A stretch of 64,000 nt of DNA from Oceanospirillaceae bacterium (GCA_015665455.1 JADFAD010000006.1:1116001-1180000), one strand, 5' to 3'. Positions 7,678 to 16,180 are shown, numbered from the stretch's first letter. The notes: a model not told the origin generated them from the sequence alone. Program-made: numbers and translations.

Positions 7678-10554
7678 ATGCAGCCAAATAATGCTTTTGA
7701 ACATAACCGGTCTGAACCGGAATACTTACTTCTTAAAGCTCAGCTCAAACGCTTAGCCATAGAGTCGAAGGCATTCTACACTCTTTCTTTGCTGGCCAGT
7801 TTAGTTGTTGTCGTTTCTTTCTGGAAACAGCTGCCAGCCGCCGTCATAACGGGTTGGTTTGCGCTTCAATGCTGTTTACCGTTAGGCCAGCTTGCATTCT
7901 ATTCATTCATCGCAGGCAATAAGAAAGTTCCCATGCAAGCCAAAAGCAGCTTTGCTGTCTTTGGGTCTGGCATATCAGGCCTTGCTTGGAGTGCAATTGT
8001 GTTCCTTGTCAGTCCTATTACGGCCAACGATCAAGCACTGATGTTCACCTTAATCGCCTCGTTGACCGTATACGCTACTGCTGCATTATCCGCCTACATG
8101 CCCGCATTTCTAAGCTTCACAATCGGAGCTTTACTCGCGCCGTTTATGCACTTACTCAGCGGCTACGACGTAGAAAATCACTCTTTGCCATTCGTTGCCG
8201 CATTGTTCTCCGTTTTTCTATTGTACAGCGCCATACGAATTAATCGTTCCATCGTTCTTGCCTTGAAGTACCGTTCAGAAAAAGAAACATTAATCGAAAC
8301 GCTTACCGGCACCATGACTCAAACGGATTGCTTAAATCAGGAACTCATACAGGAAGTTCAACAACGCGTAGCCGCAGAACTTCGCTTACAACGCGCTCAT
8401 GAACAACTTGAAAAAACAGTTGATAGTCGCACCCATGAATTGCAACAAACGAACACATTGCTGCAACAAGAAATGAAGCGACATAAAGACACAACAAAAG
8501 AGCTTCTAACTAGCCAAAATCGATTATCCAAATCTATGGAAGTAAGCCACCTAGGTTTATGGGAATGGGATCTAGAGAAAGATTGTATATACCATTCTCA
8601 TTTTCATAAGTTGTTTGGAAGCAGTAACACAACAACCTCTCAATTTTTAAAACACCTAAAAGCAAATACGCATCCAGATGATTTCCGTATCGCACGTAAA
8701 GCGTTAATTAATCACATGCGAGGAAACACCAAACAATACTTGGTTCGATACCGCCTTCGTCAACCGGATGGAAGCTGGTCTTGGTTTGAAGATTCAGGCC
8801 AAACTGTCGAGACCAACGAAAAAGGTCGGTCCGTTCGAATCTTGGGAACACGTCGTGACGTAACCCAAGAAATGGAACACACAGAACAACTGAAATTGGG
8901 CAGTATTGTATTTCAAAACACAACAGAAGCCATTGCCATTCTTGATCGACGCTTCCGCTTCATGATGATCAATAATAGCTTCGTCACCATGACGGGCTTC
9001 GACACCACGGAAGTCATTGGTAAACAAACCATAGAACTGGATGACTCCCCAGAGAAACGTGAGACATTAAAAGCGATTGCTCAAGAATTAAAACACCACG
9101 ATTTTTGGCAGGGTGAGATTATCGACCACCGTAAATCAGGCTCTGCGTATCCAATGTGGTTGAAAATTAATGTCGTTCGAGACAAGAACAACAAAATTTC
9201 CCATTACATCTGCTTACTCTCTGATCTGACTGCACGTAAAGAGGTCGATCGTAAGCTTCGTTATCTCACGTATTACGACAAGTTGACGGGCCTTGTAAAT
9301 CGAGACCTGTTCATGGATCGCTTCCATTCATCCATGCAACACAGCCATAAATCAGAAACGCCTCTGGCTCTGTTTTTAATTAATCTCGACCGCTTCAAGC
9401 TCATTAACGACACGTTCGGTCAGGTCGCAGGCGACAGAGTATTAAGAACTGCAGCAGAGCGTTTAACTCAAGTGTTCAATGATGCAGACACAGTATCTCG
9501 TTATAACAGCGATGAATTCGCGATTACCTTCGAGTACAACCAAGACATATCAGAAGTTCAGACGAAGGCACGTAAGGCCATTGAAGTATTAAACCTTCCA
9601 ATGAAAGTAGAAGGTAAAGACTTAATTCTATCTGCAAGCATCGGCATAAGTACCTCACCAAGCCACAGTAACAACATGAATACACTGCTGAACCAAGCTG
9701 AACTGGCCCGCAACCAAGCCAAAGGCATGGGCGGTAATGTGTTCCACATGTATTCTGAGCACTTGGGTGATAGCTCGGCTGAGCGCTTACATTTAGAAAA
9801 TGACTTACACAATGCCTTAATTAAACGACAGTTCGAAGTTTTCTATCAGCCTAAACAGAGCCTGAAGAGTAACAAGATTGAATCGGCAGAAGCCTTAATT
9901 CGATGGAATCACCCCGTACATGGTCTTATTTCACCAGTGAAGTTCATTCCGCTTGCGGAAGAAACAGGACTGATCAATAAAATTGGTGAATTCGTACTTC
10001 GTACCGCGTGCCAACAAGCGCGTTGGTGGTCCATGAGAGGCCATGGAGACTTAAAAGTCTCAGTCAACCTATCAGCACAGCAACTCAAGGCCGAAGGCTT
10101 CATGAAGCTACTGAGCCAAATCCTAAAAGAAACGGCTTTGGAACCATCACGACTGACATTAGAAATTACTGAAACATTATTGATGGACGATGTCGAAGGC
10201 ACAATACGTAAACTACAAAACATTCGAGATCTTGGCGTAGGTTTATCCATTGATGATTTCGGAACGGGCTACTCATCACTCAGTTATCTCAAACGATTTC
10301 CAATTGATATCCTAAAAATTGATCAATCATTCATTAAAGATATCAACACCAACCCAGACGATGCCGCTATCACAAAAGCAATCATCGCCATGGCTCATAG
10401 TTTGGACCTGAGAGTCATCGCGGAAGGCGTTGAAACTGAAGAATCACGCGAATTCCTAAGAGATCAAAACTGTGATCTGATCCAAGGTTACTTAGTTAGC
10501 CACCCACTAACAAACGATCAGATGCAGAACTTACTCTCCAAAAGTGTGGCCTAG
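7678..10554 (+). CDS. Membrane PAS-PAS-GGDEF-EAL protein, probable c-di-GMP phosphodiesterase
   Basis: 958 residues. Order: five or six membrane helices at about 35-195, a coiled coil at about 210-285, a PAS/PAC domain at about 290-395 (GLWEWDLEKDCIYH), a second PAS at about 405-520, GGDEF at about 530-690 and EAL at about 700-955. The diguanylate cyclase signature is degenerate: N610-S611-D612-E613-F614 replaces GGDEF, so cyclase activity is doubtful. The EAL side looks intact, with E738-A739-L740, EITET, IDDFGTGYSS, KIDQSFI and AEGVETE all present. Best prediction: an inner-membrane sensor that degrades cyclic di-GMP, with the altered GGDEF as a regulatory domain. The ligand of the N-terminal membrane sensor is unknown. 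The gene is monocistronic. Confidence 0.95.
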   Translation: MQPNNAFEHNRSEPEYLLLKAQLKRLAIESKAFYTLSLLASLVVVVSFWKQLPAAVITGWFALQCCLPLGQLAFYSFIAGNKKVPMQAKSSFAVFGSGISGLAWSAIVFLVSPITANDQALMFTLIASLTVYATAALSAYMPAFLSFTIGALLAPFMHLLSGYDVENHSLPFVAALFSVFLLYSAIRINRSIVLALKYRSEKETLIETLTGTMTQTDCLNQELIQEVQQRVAAELRLQRAHEQLEKTVDSRTHELQQTNTLLQQEMKRHKDTTKELLTSQNRLSKSMEVSHLGLWEWDLEKDCIYHSHFHKLFGSSNTTTSQFLKHLKANTHPDDFRIARKALINHMRGNTKQYLVRYRLRQPDGSWSWFEDSGQTVETNEKGRSVRILGTRRDVTQEMEHTEQLKLGSIVFQNTTEAIAILDRRFRFMMINNSFVTMTGFDTTEVIGKQTIELDDSPEKRETLKAIAQELKHHDFWQGEIIDHRKSGSAYPMWLKINVVRDKNNKISHYICLLSDLTARKEVDRKLRYLTYYDKLTGLVNRDLFMDRFHSSMQHSHKSETPLALFLINLDRFKLINDTFGQVAGDRVLRTAAERLTQVFNDADTVSRYNSDEFAITFEYNQDISEVQTKARKAIEVLNLPMKVEGKDLILSASIGISTSPSHSNNMNTLLNQAELARNQAKGMGGNVFHMYSEHLGDSSAERLHLENDLHNALIKRQFEVFYQPKQSLKSNKIESAEALIRWNHPVHGLISPVKFIPLAEETGLINKIGEFVLRTACQQARWWSMRGHGDLKVSVNLSAQQLKAEGFMKLLSQILKETALEPSRLTLEITETLLMDDVEGTIRKLQNIRDLGVGLSIDDFGTGYSSLSYLKRFPIDILKIDQSFIKDINTNPDDAAITKAIIAMAHSLDLRVIAEGVETEESREFLRDQNCDLIQGYLVSHPLTNDQMQNLLSKSVA

Positions 10555-10844
10555 AAAATCGCTATGTGAACCTTCTCTGACTCTATGACAACTATAAATT
10601 CGTCAACACGGTACGAATCTCTCAAGAACAGTTGTCCACCCCCTAAGCATTCAACAACGTTATAACGCCTTTTTCTTCGCATTAAACCTTCTTCACTATG
10701 CAATGCGAATAACCTGCCATTTAAGCGAATTATCGAAGCTAAATAACCAGTTATCTGAAATACCTCACATTGATCAATTAAAATACAGCCTAATGTTTGA
10801 TTTTTATACAAACCATTGGTATTAAAAAGTAATAAAGGCGACAT
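10551..10844 (-). CDS. Small hypothetical protein
   Basis: 97-residue frame convergent with the EAL gene, overlapping its stop by 4 bases. The composition is balanced and it alternates strands and charged residues (CLGGGQLFLRDSYRVDEFIV), which looks protein-like; about 97 residues with a basic RRKRRYNVVE patch is vaguely PilZ-like, but the PilZ RxxxR...D/NxSxxG signature is not visible. There is no good ribosome site before the ATG. I cannot assign a function. It may be a real small orphan gene or chance. Confidence 0.4.
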   Translation of the reverse strand: MSPLLLFNTNGLYKNQTLGCILIDQCEVFQITGYLASIIRLNGRLFALHSEEGLMRRKRRYNVVECLGGGQLFLRDSYRVDEFIVVIESEKVHIAIF

Positions 10845-10901
10845 GATGTCGTAATATTTCGGCTGTTAAACTTCGATTTATTGATCACAAGGAGACCCAT
10901 C

Positions 10902-11105
10902 ATGATCAATAGCGAAAAGGTAAGCGAAGTAAAAACTGAGTTACTGAATGCATGCATAAACTTTGAAAATGATGGTAAACGCGCTCGCGAAGAAGAAAAA
11001 TCAAAGAAGTTGCGAGCAACCAGACTATCTATCGAGCTTTATCGTGAACAGCAGGAACTTCTCGGTCAAACAGAAGAGTTTTTGTTCGAAGAAGAATTGG
11101 ACTGA
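10902..11105 (+). CDS. Small charged helical protein, unknown
   Basis: 67 residues from the ATG at 10902, which has AAGGAG seven bases upstream; a TTG at 10881 in the same frame has no ribosome site and is rejected. The product is highly charged and predicted helical (REEEKSKKLRATRLSIELYR), with an acidic tail ending FLFEEELD, and is probably a cytosolic regulator or adaptor. No family recognised. An inverted repeat ATTGATC/GATCAAT (10880-10886 and 10904-10910) brackets the ribosome site, leaving AAGGAG in the loop and the start codon at the stem edge. A short hairpin follows the stop (GCGCTT...AAGCGT near 11111-11130). Confidence 0.7.
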   Translation: MINSEKVSEVKTELLNACINFENDGKRAREEEKSKKLRATRLSIELYREQQELLGQTEEFLFEEELD

Positions 11106-11148
11106 TTGATGCGCTTGTCCTTTTAAGCGTCTTCTATAGAGTCCTAAC

Positions 11149-11249
11149 CATCTAGGCTAAAGACTTAGATGACCATAACTATTTTGCAGAATGCAAAGTA
11201 GCGGGTTTCTTACCCCTTCTGGTTAAGCTACAGGGCTTGTTGCTTATCC
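11149..11249. ncRNA. Candidate structured RNA, intergenic
   Basis: Three hairpins in about 100 bases lie between the 67-residue protein and the DUF4136 lipoprotein. They are CATCTA/TAGATG at 11149-11171; CTATTTTGC/GCAAAGTAG at 11179-11201 (9 bp with one G-T pair); and GGTTAAGC/GCTTATCC at 11221-11249 with one mismatch. A competing pairing GTAGC/GCTAC (11198-11202 with 11227-11231) enclosing GGG/CCC would break the second hairpin, as in switching RNAs. Strand and function are not decided; it could be a leader of the lipoprotein gene or a separate small RNA. Confidence 0.35.
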
Positions 11250-11375
11250 AACATGGCTTCTACGCCTTAATTTTTGATCCACATCACCTTGCCAATTTAC
11301 TTTTTGATTCTCAGTAAAATAAAATACAGCTACAATAATAGGAACCATTCTCATTAATTAATATGAGCGATTCTT

Positions 11376-11942
11376 ATGCCCTCGTACAAACGACTAATTG
11401 CATGTCTACTGTCTCTCGTTCTGATATCAGGCTGTACCCCCTTTAAAGTCTCGACCGATTACAACCCTGATTTAAATATCGCAAACTGGAAAACCTACCA
11501 GTGGCAACTCGATCCCATTCCATCGGATGACCCTTACGATAATGATCTAAACCGGAATCGAGTAACACAAGCCATCAACCAAGAACTGACCAAGAAAGGA
11601 TTTTCAATCAAAGAAAGCCAACCGGATTTCAAAATCAGCTATTTCTTTTTGGTTGAATCAAAAGTCGACGTACATCGAATTCACAACCATTGTCCATGGA
11701 TACACTGCGGTTACGGAAGCTATGAAACCTATGTTAGCCAATATAAATATGGGTCACTCATTATTGATCTAATCGATGCTAAAACAAACGAACTTCAATG
11801 GAGAGGTATTGTAGGCGCACGAGTATCGGAAGGTGCAACCCCGCAAGAAAAACAAGAAAATATCAAAGCAGCCATTCAGTACTTAATGCAAGAGTTTCCT
11901 CCTGAAACTCACAAACTTCAGCCTCCAGCTGAAAACACTTAA
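11376..11942 (+). CDS. DUF4136-type lipoprotein
   Basis: 188 residues. The signal peptide ends in a good lipobox (LISGC, lipidated cysteine near residue 20), so it is an envelope lipoprotein. The mature part has DUF4136 features: an early DYNPDLNIANWKTYQWQ segment, a middle SYFFLVESKVDVH region and the C-terminal GSLIIDLIDAKTNELQWRG followed by an alanine-rich helix. The family is common in gammaproteobacteria and its function is not established. An unusual HNHCPWIHCGYGSYE insert adds two cysteines and histidines that could bind a metal. It is followed by a hairpin and has no operon partner. Confidence 0.88.
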   Translation: MPSYKRLIACLLSLVLISGCTPFKVSTDYNPDLNIANWKTYQWQLDPIPSDDPYDNDLNRNRVTQAINQELTKKGFSIKESQPDFKISYFFLVESKVDVHRIHNHCPWIHCGYGSYETYVSQYKYGSLIIDLIDAKTNELQWRGIVGARVSEGATPQEKQENIKAAIQYLMQEFPPETHKLQPPAENT

Positions 11943-11960
11943 AAAAGCCTGTCTATTTTG

Positions 11961-11994
11961 AAACACAAGATTTTATCTCCAAAGTCTTGTGTTT
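11961..11994 (+). terminator. Hairpin after DUF4136 lipoprotein gene
   Basis: AAACACAAGA and TCTTGTGTTT form a perfect 10-bp stem with a 14-base loop about 20 bases past the stop. The T-tract is short, so this is a probable rather than certain terminator. Confidence 0.6.
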
Positions 11995-12112
11995 ATCTCC
12001 CTGTTCGTTGACGTATATTAACAAAAGTTATTTCATCACTCTTTTATATTCCTATATACTCGCCGCGCATTTATTTGCATCGATTGAATAAGCAGTACTT
12101 AAGGATATAACA

Positions 12113-12478
12113 ATGAAAAAAATGGTAATCAAGGCACTTGCAGCGACATCTGTAGTTATGGCAACCGGTTGTGCATCTATCATCAACGATGATACTCAAC
12201 AGGTTAATGTCATTTCATCTAACGGTGAAAGCTTTGCGGGGACAATCGACGGGATTCCTTTTCAAGGCCCTGGCGTAGTAAGCATTGAGCGTGCAAACAG
12301 CAACAAAATCATCGTTGCTACGACTGATAACTGTGCACAACAGACGGTTGTTAACAAAAGCGTTGACCCAGTGTTCTTTGTGAACGTTCTTTCTGGTGGA
12401 GCATTCGGTTCAACAACCGACTACTCAACTGAAAAAATGTGGAAGTACGAAGATACAATTACTGTAAGCTGTAAATAA
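12113..12478 (+). CDS. Small lipoprotein with CASI motif
   Basis: 121 residues. The signal peptide MKKMVIKALAATSVVMATG is followed by a lipobox cysteine (MATGC, near residue 20), then ASIINDDTQQVNVISSNG, a pattern common in small gammaproteobacterial lipoproteins with a PEGA-like or carrier fold. Two further cysteines (DNC and the terminal SCK) could form a disulphide. The centre SGGAFGSTTDYSTEKMWKYE resembles the C-terminus of such lipoproteins, in which a Gly-rich loop precedes a Trp/Tyr motif. Function unknown. The promoter region has a TATACT -10-like box at 12055-12060. The downstream DUF4105 gene begins 8 bases later, across this gene's terminator. Confidence 0.85.
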   Translation: MKKMVIKALAATSVVMATGCASIINDDTQQVNVISSNGESFAGTIDGIPFQGPGVVSIERANSNKIIVATTDNCAQQTVVNKSVDPVFFVNVLSGGAFGSTTDYSTEKMWKYEDTITVSCK

Positions 12479-12485
12479 TTTTTTT

Positions 12486-14321
12486 ATGTTACAGTTTCAG
12501 AAAGGAAGCATTCTTGCTTCCTTTTTAGTTTTCTGGGTTTCCTTCGGCTGCACCGCCAATGACTATTTACCTTCCCTAGAAAACCAGGCCATTGCCCAAG
12601 AACTCTATTTGAACCCTGAATGGAACGCTCTTCTGCACATAGAAGAAGGTCAATCCAAAATACTTGATCCACGATTTATTCTAAGTTCTGAAGACTTTTC
12701 TTCAAAGAATGAACTCGTCGAAACGATCAATTTTCTCTTCGGTATCGATAACAGCCCCACAAACATCTGTAAGTTCCCTGCTAGAGCAATATGGATCAAC
12801 CAACAGCTGAAACGCCCACCCATTAATTTCGGCCTATGTAATCAGTTCTCAAAATACTTAGAAAGCGCGCCTGTAAATTCAATCGCCGTCGTATATTCGT
12901 CTGAAAACCTCACCCAACCATCTAGCATGATGGGTCATGTGTTTTTAAAGATTTCAGGTGAAAACCAGTTAGGAAAACAAGTCGCTCATGGCGTCTCTTT
13001 CTTCACAGAAATCAACGGCATCAATGTACCAAAGATCATCTTTGACAGTATGGTCATAGGCAAACAAGGCTTTTTTGCTCTTTCTCCTTACCAAGACAAG
13101 CTGTCTTTCTATCTCCAAGAAGAACAACGCAACGTTTGGGAATACGAATTAGACCTAGATTCTGATCAAAAAGAACTCATACAAGCCCATATATGGGAGT
13201 TAAAACAAGCCAAATTAGATTACTTTTTCCAAGACTATAATTGTGCAACCTTATTGAAGTTTTTAATATCGGTTGCAGAACCCAGTCTATTGGATTCAAA
13301 AGATGCTTGGACAACCCCCGTTGACCTCGTAAAGACCGTAGACAGAGCAAACATCGTAAAGAACGTATCTGTTATACCTTCCAGTAAATGGAAAATGCGA
13401 ATGCTCTCAGAAGCATTAACACCACAAATAAACGATGACATAAAACACTCAGTCTTGAACGGTGATTTACCCACCTTTACTGACGACCAAAGTACGCAAC
13501 AACAGTTCTTAGCACTCGAGCTCGCAAGTAACTACTCAGATTTTCTCTTCGAAAATGATGCGATCCCTTTTCAACAATGGAATGCATTAAATCAGAAAGT
13601 AACAACATCAAAATCGAAAAGCTCTAAAGGCTACGAAATTGACCTTTCTAACTATAAGAATCCGCTCAAGACTCCACCTGATTCTCAGGTCTACACAGGG
13701 GTTGTTAGCGAAGAAGGAAACACCAAGCTTAAATTCGGATTTTTACCCACATCACATCGTTTAGAAGATGATAACCGACAGTTCTTTAGTGAAAATGAAT
13801 TAAGGTTAGGGGATATGTCATTCGTCATTTCTGAAGAAGATAAGATCGATATCGATGAGTTTCAGCTTTATGCCGTATCCTCTTTAATTCCCCGAGAAAC
13901 ATTTTCTGGTGGCGTTTCAGGTCGATTTCGTTTGGGGATTGAAGGACACTACGATCAAAAACTTGAAAGAAAAAATGTTGGAAATGTAAGCGGGGCGCTC
14001 GGGCTGGGCTATCGGTTATCCGTCGATGCGTTTATTTATACACTGATCGGTGGCGGCTATGGATTTACACAACATGAATCTTATTTTTACACCAACCCAG
14101 AAGTGGGCCTAGTAGTAAACGAAGTGTTTGATATGAAGACCATCGCTTCGATTCAAAATGTCTGGAACCAATTGGACTCAAATACAGACTACTATTCTTT
14201 TAAACTCACACAATCAAAATACATTAATGAACATTACAGTCTTGTGCTGGAGTTCAATCATCGTCAAAACGAATCTAAAAGCGAAAATAAGCTAGAAGTT
14301 CTGTTTAAACATTTTTTCTAG
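12486..14321 (+). CDS. DUF4105 (Lnb-type) papain-like envelope protein with C-terminal barrel-like region
   Basis: 611 residues. A signal peptide spans about 1-24. Residues about 115-290 match the DUF4105/Lnb N-terminal periplasmic domain, a papain-like fold; the presumed catalytic residues are H151 in SSMMGHVFLK and C253 in DYNCATLL. The C-terminal 250 residues alternate hydrophobic and polar, with Gly/Tyr-rich strands (GALGLGYRLSVDAFIY), and end in ...LFKHFF, the terminal aromatic typical of outer-membrane proteins. Likely an outer-membrane-associated peptidase or amidase; substrate unknown. The ATG is preceded by T-runs, not a ribosome site, and codons 6-14 coincide with the intrinsic terminator of the preceding lipoprotein gene. 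No alternative start exists downstream of the signal peptide. Confidence 0.87.
   Translation: MLQFQKGSILASFLVFWVSFGCTANDYLPSLENQAIAQELYLNPEWNALLHIEEGQSKILDPRFILSSEDFSSKNELVETINFLFGIDNSPTNICKFPARAIWINQQLKRPPINFGLCNQFSKYLESAPVNSIAVVYSSENLTQPSSMMGHVFLKISGENQLGKQVAHGVSFFTEINGINVPKIIFDSMVIGKQGFFALSPYQDKLSFYLQEEQRNVWEYELDLDSDQKELIQAHIWELKQAKLDYFFQDYNCATLLKFLISVAEPSLLDSKDAWTTPVDLVKTVDRANIVKNVSVIPSSKWKMRMLSEALTPQINDDIKHSVLNGDLPTFTDDQSTQQQFLALELASNYSDFLFENDAIPFQQWNALNQKVTTSKSKSSKGYEIDLSNYKNPLKTPPDSQVYTGVVSEEGNTKLKFGFLPTSHRLEDDNRQFFSENELRLGDMSFVISEEDKIDIDEFQLYAVSSLIPRETFSGGVSGRFRLGIEGHYDQKLERKNVGNVSGALGLGYRLSVDAFIYTLIGGGYGFTQHESYFYTNPEVGLVVNEVFDMKTIASIQNVWNQLDSNTDYYSFKLTQSKYINEHYSLVLEFNHRQNESKSENKLEVLFKHFF
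12501..12526 (+). terminator. Intrinsic terminator inside the start of the DUF4105 gene
   Basis: AAAGGAAGCA and TGCTTCCTTT form a perfect 10-bp stem with a TTCT loop, followed by a five-T tract. This is a canonical Rho-independent terminator 22 bases after the stop of the 121-residue lipoprotein gene. It lies wholly within codons 6-14 of the following coding sequence. Confidence 0.8.
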
Positions 14322-14349
14322 CTTATTCCTAAAGCGCTACGAAAACGTA

Positions 14350-15033
14350 TTACCCAAACTCTTTCCAGAGGGATTCAAACTTGCTCTGGAACTGATCAAC
14401 CACTTTCACTTCGCCGCTGACCAGAACATTCTCTTGGTTATAACGAGTGGCGCTACGCGTCCAATTAAAACTACCATTTAACAAAATAGACTCATCGAAT
14501 ACTGCGAACTTGTGATGCATATGATTTGCCGTCCGATCCATTCGAACGGGAACACCTTTGGCGCTTAATTCATCCACATCACTGCCAAGATCATTGGCTT
14601 TATCGTTATCAGTAATAATTCGAACCTTAATACCTCGTTGATGCGCCTTAAAGATGGCCTCACTTAACGTGTCATCTGAGATAGTAAAAACACAAACATC
14701 GATGGAACGCTTCGCTTGATGGCAAAGATCAATAATCTTTCGACGACAATCATCACCGGGACTGAAGCATACAGCACTTTCAATCGTTGAAGGCATTTGA
14801 GCAGAGTCCAGCGTTTTTACCACCAGTTCAAGCCATTTAAGTACTTTAAACGTTGAGGCTTCATCTTCATTAATGCTTTCTCGAACAAGCGCAAACCCCT
14901 TATTCCGCAAGAAGCTTCGTTCCTCTTTCGATAACGATGGCGCCAATTCACGTAATTCAGCCCGCTCATCATTGCTTAGCTTAAAATCTTCAAGCGTCGC
15001 TTTTAACTGGACTTCCAATTCCTTTAATTGCAT
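14350..15033 (-). CDS. Single-HKD phospholipase D-like protein
   Basis: 227 residues. Residues about 85-225 form one PLD-superfamily domain: AVCFSPGDDCRRKIIDLCHQ, then the catalytic HxKxxxxD at H173, K175 and D180, followed by NGSFNWTRSA (G187-S188-N190). One HKD per chain means it should work as a dimer, like the nuclease Nuc and mitochondrial PLD/Zucchini proteins, so a nuclease or phosphodiesterase is more likely than a lipase. The first 80 residues are helical and charged, without a signal peptide; the protein is probably cytosolic. It is the last gene of the seven-gene TerB-YqiJ-YqiK-AAA operon, 22 bases after the zinc-ribbon gene, and converges on the DUF4105 gene. Confidence 0.88.
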   Translation of the reverse strand: MQLKELEVQLKATLEDFKLSNDERAELRELAPSLSKEERSFLRNKGFALVRESINEDEASTFKVLKWLELVVKTLDSAQMPSTIESAVCFSPGDDCRRKIIDLCHQAKRSIDVCVFTISDDTLSEAIFKAHQRGIKVRIITDNDKANDLGSDVDELSAKGVPVRMDRTANHMHHKFAVFDESILLNGSFNWTRSATRYNQENVLVSGEVKVVDQFQSKFESLWKEFG

Positions 15034-15055
15034 ATAGCTTCCCTACTAACCTAGT

Positions 15056-15592
15056 TTACTCGTATGTGGTAATCAGATATTGCTTTATCTCTTCCTTTTC
15101 CGGTTGCAGATCCAACCACGTTTTAAAATTCTCAACACGCTCTTCACCTATCATGGCGATGTATCGCTGTTTGACCGTATTTTTCATTCTCTGAATACGC
15201 AGATTACGCTGCCAAGCGTCAGTAAATATTTTGGGCAACTGGCCGTGCAATTCAAGTTGCTTTAATAAACGCCATTCGCCTTTATCCAGCCAAGCTTCGT
15301 CACAATTTGTGCACAAATCCAATTGATTGGCTGTGGATAAGTCGATTTTAAACTTAGTCATTAAACGAGTGCATTTGGGGCAAACACATGCCTTTTCATC
15401 GATATCATCTAACTCGTCAACTACATCAACAGAGACTTTTTCCTCTTCGCCTTGTTGATGATTTTCTGACCAAAAACGGTAATTAACCAACGACAACAAA
15501 GCACCGTCGCACTTAGTACAACTTGCAGCAACCAAACCATTTTCTAGCTGCTTCGGCGTCAAATCATATCCTTTGCATTGAGGGCATCGCAT
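15056..15592 (-). CDS. Double zinc-ribbon (zf-TFIIB type) protein
   Basis: 178 residues with two CxxC...CxxC zinc ribbons: CPQC/CTKC at residues 3-6 and about 25-28, and CPKC/CTNC at about 71-74 and 92-95. The second is followed by DEAWLDKGEWRLLKQL, the hallmark of the zf-TFIIB family, in which an aspartate-glycine-E-W segment follows the knuckle. The C-terminal part is helical and basic. Probably a cytosolic nucleic-acid- or protein-binding adaptor. It lies 12 bases after the rhomboid gene and 22 before the PLD gene, so it is co-transcribed with them. Biochemical role not known. Confidence 0.85.
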   Translation of the reverse strand: MRCPQCKGYDLTPKQLENGLVAASCTKCDGALLSLVNYRFWSENHQQGEEEKVSVDVVDELDDIDEKACVCPKCTRLMTKFKIDLSTANQLDLCTNCDEAWLDKGEWRLLKQLELHGQLPKIFTDAWQRNLRIQRMKNTVKQRYIAMIGEERVENFKTWLDLQPEKEEIKQYLITTYE

Positions 15593-15604
15593 AGCATTCT
15601 CCTT

Positions 15605-16180
15605 CTATTTATTATTTTTTTTAGCCGTTTTAAATACCGACCATGTGGACATCCAAGCAGCAACTACTCCCGATAAAGCACCAAAGAAATGCGCCTCAAA
15701 CGACACGTCCGAATCCTGCGGTAAAACGCCGTAAATCATCCCGCCATACAACACAACAACCAAAACAGCAATGATGATATTCTTTAACTTTCGATCGAAC
15801 CAAGCCAACGAAATGCTTAAACTCCAAAGTCCAAAGATCCAACCGCTTGCACCGATGTGCATGGCCGATCGGCCAAATAGCCAGACCATTAAACCACTGC
15901 AAGCGATAATAAAAATGCTGCTCCAAACATACAGTCTTTGGCTTCTTAAGAGGCACAACCAACTAAAAATAGCCAAACCAATAATATTATTGATTAAATG
16001 GCTTAAACTACCGTGAATCCACGGCGCACTCAGCACGAAAGGTAGGCTATCTATGTCCCTAGGCAATATTCCATATTGATAAAAAACACCGCCTAAGACC
16101 ATATTCAATGCATGAAAGAAAACCATGAGGCTACATACCCACACAACCACTTTGGTTCGTAGCCACAGTTTTTTTATCAC
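15605..16180 (-). CDS. Rhomboid family intramembrane serine protease
   Basis: 191 residues with six predicted membrane helices and the complete rhomboid signature: HGSLSHLINN (H56, H61, N65) in helix 2, the catalytic serine in GASG (S112) and the catalytic histidine in EAHFFG (H164). It should cleave membrane-anchored substrates within the inner membrane. The start codon overlaps the stop of the giant AAA+ ATPase gene (ATGA), so the two are translationally coupled. Membership of the flotillin/TerB operon suggests a substrate or regulatory target among those membrane proteins; that link is inference. Confidence 0.92.
   Translation of the reverse strand: MIKKLWLRTKVVVWVCSLMVFFHALNMVLGGVFYQYGILPRDIDSLPFVLSAPWIHGSLSHLINNIIGLAIFSWLCLLRSQRLYVWSSIFIIACSGLMVWLFGRSAMHIGASGWIFGLWSLSISLAWFDRKLKNIIIAVLVVVLYGGMIYGVLPQDSDVSFEAHFFGALSGVVAAWMSTWSVFKTAKKNNK

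Noticed and set aside
7358-7687. Minus-strand open frame of 109 codons across the uvrD/GGDEF intergenic region
   Set aside because: It overlaps the starts of both neighbours, lacks a ribosome site and has an unprotein-like composition.
10881-10901. Upstream TTG start for the 67-residue protein
   Set aside because: No ribosome site; ATG 10902 has AAGGAG at ideal spacing.
11193-11231. Resemblance of GCAAAG...TAGCGGGTTT..TACC to a c-di-GMP-I riboswitch
   Set aside because: The GCAAACC segment, the GNRA-type loop and the receptor helix that define that motif are missing or in the wrong order.
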